Assembly (NCBI GenBank): GCA_000729835.1
Contig: JFHB01000054.1
Location: forward strand, 62,001 to 126,000
DNA: 64,000 nt
Source: Atkinsonella hypoxylon
Lineage: Eukaryota; Ascomycota; Sordariomycetes; Hypocreales; Clavicipitaceae
Direction: 5' to 3'
Below are positions 60,277 through 64,000 of the stretch, one piece after another. The notes under the pieces were generated by a model. It was given only the letters and a program-made list of their open reading frames with translations, was not told the DNA's origin and did no database searches. How positions within the stretch are numbered: position 1 is the stretch's first letter; the number at the start of each line of letters is the position of its first letter. A program made the position numbers and the translations under genes.

Positions 60277-62145
60277 TCAACATCGACTGACGATTTTGGA
60301 AGTCGGTGTTATAGTACGTTCTACTATGACCAGATCATGCCAATCCAGATGGCGCTGGTCATCCTCTGATGCAAGGCCATCTCTGAAACGACCAACCTCT
60401 TCAAAGTCGAATTTATTAAGAAATTGAGATTTCCACTTCTCGTTTTCTTTTTGGTTATTCCACTCAATAGTATCAACATATAAATGTGTGTATTGTCGGT
60501 GGTTGCGGTTGGCGGGCCATTCGTAGATGCCATCCATAGCGTCGTCGTCTTTATTGTATCTCCAATCATAGCTGACCATATCTGTATGAAACGGTGATAT
60601 GGTCTTCAATATGCAATTCAGAAGCGCCGAGCCGAATAGCTTGCGACGATGATCTGGGTGAACCATCAACGTCAGCCACCCAGCGTAGCGAGATAATGGA
60701 CAAGGACGGCCATTCAGGCCAAGGCGAGACTTGGTGACAAAGGCAAAGCCAACGACTGATGGTTTTGATCTTGGCTGATCTGCGATATAGCGAGAGAATT
60801 CCTTGAAGATTTTCTCAGAATCTTTCGGCCACTTTGTCGGGTCCAAAAAGTCTTCTTGGATGGGTGTCAGAACAACAAACGGGCGCTTGTCGCTCTTGCA
60901 CTCTTCCCAGATGCGAGCCACATCTTCAACGGTTATCAAGAGAGGCCCGGTCAACTCCCCAGCCGTCATTTTCATGTTTTCATTGGTGATAATTTCTGCG
61001 ATCATCCGAAAATCCGTACGGTTTGCAGGGCGAATTATGCAATCTGCGCGGGGCCAAGTAACCGGATCGGCTTCCGACTGTAGCTCAGTCGCAGGGGGCT
61101 TCTCTTTAGTAGCCACTCGATCAAATTTGGATATATCGTCTGAGTCCTGCATTTTTAAGAACATACGGAACTGAGACGTCATGTTAGCGCCTCGCCAATT
61201 GAGGTCACGAAAACCTCTACAAAGCCCATCTTCGTGGACCCGGACACAATCGGGGTGGACAATAGCTGGAATAAAAGTACCCTCTTCAGGATCAATATCA
61301 CAACGGATATTGTCTGAGTCTTTGAGTGCCGCGTGAGAGATTATTACGGACGGTGAAGTCAAGTACTTGGCCACCCACAGGTCGACCGCATCGCGTTCGT
61401 CGTCCACTATAGTTCCTTCAGCCATGCTAACGGTGCTTCCCTCGCACCTCTTGAACAACTTTTTCCGGATTGGCGTATCTCTACCCTGATCCGAAATTTC
61501 GGGCGTAAAACCGTCTCCTTGATCACTGTGTGCTGAAATACCAATGCTGTCTACACTCATACTAGAATTGCCTCCATGACCCCGTGCTGTTAGACTAGGG
61601 GGTGAAGGGATTTCTGCATGAATTACGTCTAGCGGTTTTGGTGAAGATTTCTCCATCAATTGGCAAGTAGAGTCCCTGGTATGAGAGGGCAGGCTAGGGA
61701 TATTGTCTTGGCTGCGCTTATCAGGTTTCAACGCAACCGGCACCTCAGTGCCCTGTAATTCCATAGGGACTTCAAGACTGCCATCAACGCAACTCTGGTG
61801 TTGTTTCGGTTGTGTCGAATTTGGTTCAAGATTCTGCTCCTCTGTTGTATTCGATAGGCCAGAGCAGTCTCTTCCTGTGCTTTTTCTATCCTTTGACAGT
61901 ATATTTTGATTTTCGAGATGATAGGAGATGAGACTGTCCCGTTCGGATGATCCTGGACTGCCTTCTTCTACTTTGCATACAGCAGCTGTAGCATCAGACT
62001 GAGATCTGTCTCCATCGTAATCATTTGTTCTCTGACTAGCAAGTGATGGCGAAATCCACTGCCTCATTCTCTCGCATATTTCAGCAAGGCTTTCGTGGGG
62101 TTTTTGAGGTGTGGTCAGCGGATTTCTTGACTCTGTTGACTCCAT
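60277..62145 (-). CDS. GNAT-domain acetyltransferase-like protein
   Basis: Single-exon model from ATG 62145 (MESTESRNPLTTPQKPHESL); 622 residues. The frame is open further up to a GTG at 62172 but has no earlier ATG. The first half is Ser/Thr-rich and probably disordered. A conserved-looking middle block (VDLWVAKYLTSPSVIISHAA to GFRDLNWRGANMTSQFRMFL) precedes a GNAT-type region from about residue 366 (CIIRPANRTDFRMIAEIITN). The acetyl-CoA binding loop is readable in LTLMVHPDHRRKLFGSALLN, of the form V-x-P-x-x-R-x4-G-x-A-L, and the strand VVGFAFV precedes it. GNAT enzymes transfer acetyl groups from acetyl-CoA to amines or lysines; the substrate is unknown. Short introns cannot be excluded but no frame break demands one. 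Confidence 0.78.
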   Translation of the reverse strand: MESTESRNPLTTPQKPHESLAEICERMRQWISPSLASQRTNDYDGDRSQSDATAAVCKVEEGSPGSSERDSLISYHLENQNILSKDRKSTGRDCSGLSNTTEEQNLEPNSTQPKQHQSCVDGSLEVPMELQGTEVPVALKPDKRSQDNIPSLPSHTRDSTCQLMEKSSPKPLDVIHAEIPSPPSLTARGHGGNSSMSVDSIGISAHSDQGDGFTPEISDQGRDTPIRKKLFKRCEGSTVSMAEGTIVDDERDAVDLWVAKYLTSPSVIISHAALKDSDNIRCDIDPEEGTFIPAIVHPDCVRVHEDGLCRGFRDLNWRGANMTSQFRMFLKMQDSDDISKFDRVATKEKPPATELQSEADPVTWPRADCIIRPANRTDFRMIAEIITNENMKMTAGELTGPLLITVEDVARIWEECKSDKRPFVVLTPIQEDFLDPTKWPKDSEKIFKEFSRYIADQPRSKPSVVGFAFVTKSRLGLNGRPCPLSRYAGWLTLMVHPDHRRKLFGSALLNCILKTISPFHTDMVSYDWRYNKDDDAMDGIYEWPANRNHRQYTHLYVDTIEWNNQKENEKWKSQFLNKFDFEEVGRFRDGLASEDDQRHLDWHDLVIVERTITPTSKIVSRC

Positions 62146-62511
62146 GGTGATGTTCCGCGGCGTGGAAAGCACTAATACCCGGCATTAAAGACCAGATATA
62201 GAACTGAAGAGACGGTAATGCTTGATCGAGTGTACTTGTCTTGCAGCTACTCCGTACTCAGGTCGCAACTCTAGACAGATCTTTCAAAAGTTGCTGCAAT
62301 GCAAATAGATATAACTAGAGAGGAGAAAAGAAAATGATGAGAACGAGATTTTTTCGCCACCTGATATCTGGTGCAAAATTTGGCTGTCTAAAATGAATTC
62401 CTGTCCGCAATTGCATGGCAGCTGCCAGCAGTGTCGACAGCTGGCGGTGACTTTCCGGCATTTCATCAACGTCCTGTTTCGTGGGGTCGCCACGATGGCT
62501 AGCTGCAGAAG
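62146..62511. other. Region upstream of the GNAT gene
   Basis: Likely promoter, with one TACTCCGTA motif at 62248-62256. No gene seen. Confidence 0.45.
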
Positions 62512-62826
62512 ATGAAAACTTCAAGAAATACATATGAATTTGGGAGAGAACCAACACGCCTAAAAAGCCCTCGCCAGGTCTTGACCGGTCACGGCTGGCT
62601 GTACATCATAAGTCGACCCGAACCAGGCAGACTACTAGTGACAGTTGACAACAGATCTTCACAATGCCAAACTGAAATAATATTAGATGTGGAGCATGCG
62701 ATCTCTTGGAATTTCGCGAAGAGGATCTTTCAACTCATTGACATGTCTGAGGCTGAGCCATTGCGCTCCATGAAATCCCGAGGAAGAGCACACCTATCTG
62801 CAGCATGGATTTTATGTGGTTCTTGA
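62512..62826 (+). CDS. Small hypothetical ORF, perhaps a degenerate T5orf172/GIY-YIG-like domain
   Basis: ATG at 62512 opens 104 codons ending in TGA at 62824-62826, 51 bases before the tRNA-Arg gene. The segment GHGWLYIISRPEPGRLLVTV faintly recalls the start of T5orf172 domains (G-W/Y-V/L-Y-I... P-G... K-I-G), and VEHAISWNFAKRIFQLIDMS recalls its later helix. The K-I-G motif is absent. The resemblance is weak and from memory. It could be a decayed fragment, a real small gene or chance. Confidence 0.25.
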   Translation: MKTSRNTYEFGREPTRLKSPRQVLTGHGWLYIISRPEPGRLLVTVDNRSSQCQTEIILDVEHAISWNFAKRIFQLIDMSEAEPLRSMKSRGRAHLSAAWILCGS

Positions 62827-62877
62827 TTTGTTTATGATTGGCATTGATAGGGAAAAATAAGCAGACTGTCTTATATC

Positions 62878-62970
62878 GGCCGCGTGGCCTAATGGCTAAG
62901 GCGCTAGATTTCGGTTTCCGTGGTCAACCGCCCCCTCTAGAGATTCCAGGTTCGACTCCTGGCGTGGTCG
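62878..62970 (+). tRNA. tRNA-Arg (anticodon TCG) with 20-base intron
   Basis: Reads CGA codons. Acceptor stem GGCCGCG (62878-62884) pairs with CGTGGTC (62963-62969), with discriminator G at 62970. The D arm contains GGCCTAATGGCTAAGGC. The anticodon stem CTAGA (62904-62908) pairs with TCTAG (62936-62940). The loop is TT-TCG-G followed by an intron at 62915-62934 one base 3' of the anticodon, the canonical position. The T arm is CCAGG-TTCGACT-CCTGG. Mature length is 73 bases before CCA. A T8 run at 62977-62984 is a Pol III terminator. Confidence 0.93.
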
Positions 62971-62976
62971 TCCCAA

Positions 62977-62984
62977 GTTTTTTT
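62977..62984 (+). terminator. Pol III T-run terminator of the tRNA gene
   Basis: Eight T, six bases after the discriminator base. Confidence 0.8.
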
Positions 62985-63638
62985 TGACTCGTTCTGTTTA
63001 ATTTTCTGCCAGAAACCGATGCAGTTTTTTTTGAGAATGCCCCCAAAACACCGTCTCCCTTTTGCCATAGGATTGAGTTGTTTTGTACCGTTCTAGAACT
63101 CGGAACGCAGATGCTTGACGAGAGAAGGATTGGACCCTTCCTTGCCTTGATCGTGATATTGGTGCCCAGACTAAGCATCAAATTTTTACCGTACATAATT
63201 TGCAACGTGCGGCGGATACCTCCCTCATCTTGTGCTACGTTTCTGTACGATTGTCTCATCCATAGCCGAGGCGCTCTCAGATCCCTGATCAGCTAAGTTG
63301 ATCTATTTGCACATTGAACGTTCTATTACGTGACACTATCCAAGGATCATCGAAACAAATTCCAGTTACACATCTGGCATTACTTTTCGAGCGGCGCAGC
63401 AGCAAGCAAGAGATATCTTCTCTTTGTCACACCTCGGCAAGAAGTCATCTCGTCAATTGATATTGCTTTTATGCATTTTCCTTCACGCGAGTCAAAGGCC
63501 ATAACAATATGGAGTGCAGTCGAGGGATGGATAAATCTTCGATATTTTCCTTTCTCATTTCCAGCTTAATCGGTTTGCGGCCAATGGTCAGGATTCACCT
63601 AAAAAGTCGCAAACAAATTCTGAAATCTCGCAAAAATC
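62985..63638. other. Intergenic region upstream of the secreted-protein gene
   Basis: No supported gene. It probably holds the promoter of the gene starting at 63639. Confidence 0.45.
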
Positions 63639-64000
63639 ATGAATCGAATGATGCTCTCTTTGCTTAACACCTTAGTTGCGCTGGCGCTTCGGGGTGTCAT
63701 GGCTCAGGACCTTAAAGTGAGGTCTGCGTTGTACCAGAGAAACAATCTTGTCTTGGGAAACATTTGCAAGTCGCTGCGACATGACTGCGGCTTAGACCGC
63801 TTGTCGCCGGAGATTGAGGTCTGACGGCTAATCAGTATTATGTTTCGACTTTCATACTGACGAGATTCACAGAAAATGTGCCTTGAGTCTTGCGAGAAAG
63901 GTATTGATGATAAGAATCTGCAAGGCGACTTATGTGATCGCTTCAAGAAGGTATGCAATGTCCACGTGAGCCTGTCGGAAGCTTTTAATGACCGCGCAAT
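63639..64000 (+). CDS. Small secreted cysteine-containing protein (3' end outside window)
   Basis: ATG at 63639 opens a typical signal peptide (MNRMMLSLLNTLVALALRGV, cleavage probably after Ala22-Gln23). Exon 1 is 63639-63818, the intron 63819-63872 (GTCTGA donor, CTGAC branch, ACAG acceptor), exon 2 63873-63950, followed by a GTATGC donor that starts another intron; the gene continues beyond the window. After cleavage the visible part reads Asp-Leu-Lys-Val..., with Cys residues in NICKSLRHDC, KMCLESCEKG and GDLCDRFKK. Spacing is C-x6-C, then C-x3-C, then C. I do not recognise a named family. It fits the general picture of fungal small secreted cysteine-rich proteins, whose functions vary; none is assigned here. 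Confidence 0.6.

Noticed and set aside
62924..63259. Minus-strand frame ending in TTPGVEPGISRGGG
   Set aside because: This is the usual false frame from reading the antisense of a tRNA T arm; the tRNA-Arg explains the sequence.

Overview
The window is nuclear DNA of a filamentous ascomycete, most likely a Sordariomycete and perhaps of hypocrealean type. Genes carry short introns (53-199 bases, most under 120) with GTATGT/GTAAGT-like donors and CTAAC/CTGAC branch points. Fungus-restricted families are present (Zn2Cys6 factor, DUF2457, DUF4045-gelsolin, Whi5/Nrm1-type repressor), as is an AT-rich island with a RIP-like base signature. There are no operons, CRISPR arrays or prokaryotic features. 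The assignment to a class is inference from family content; no rRNA or marker gene fixes the species.

Left part (1-8.5 kb): the 3' part of an M18 aspartyl aminopeptidase (+), convergent with a three-exon Whi5/Nrm1-type G1/S repressor (-), then an AT-rich, foldback-rich repeat relic (about 4330-5150), then a bZIP transcription factor (-) whose 5' end cannot be resolved into a normal start.

Middle (8.5-33.8 kb): a gene-poor stretch. About 13 kb between the bZIP gene and a Zn2Cys6 regulator (21.5-22.9 kb, +) holds only a decayed SMP-30/gluconolactonase-like gene. Then come a large protein with a FYVE-like zinc finger (-), the mitochondrial ATP synthase delta subunit ATP16 (-, five exons), a possible remnant of a membrane-protein gene, and nearly 5 kb without a convincing gene.

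Right part (33.8-62.2 kb): a dense housekeeping block. It holds a DUF2457 acidic protein (+), SAR1 (+), a patatin-like lipase (+), SEC63 (+), a DENND11/LCHN-DUF4484 protein (-), SLC1-type lysophosphatidate acyltransferase (+), a DUF4045-gelsolin protein (-), ARL2 (-, six exons with a 17-base micro-exon) and a GNAT-domain protein (-). SAR1 and SEC63 act at the ER (COPII budding and protein translocation). The acyltransferase and the lipase belong to glycerolipid metabolism. ARL2 and the gelsolin-like protein touch tubulin and actin biology. These are neighbours rather than a functional cluster.

Right edge: an intron-containing tRNA-Arg(TCG) gene and the start of a gene for a small secreted cysteine-containing protein that runs off the window.

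I found no clear candidate for a new multi-gene system. The items most worth checking are the SMP-30 pseudogene, the foldback-rich AT island, the intron-retention options in SEC63 and the Zn2Cys6 gene, the broken-looking bZIP N-terminus, the secreted protein at the edge, and a small ORF beside the tRNA. All splice sites were placed by eye from frame, branch point and family alignment from memory.
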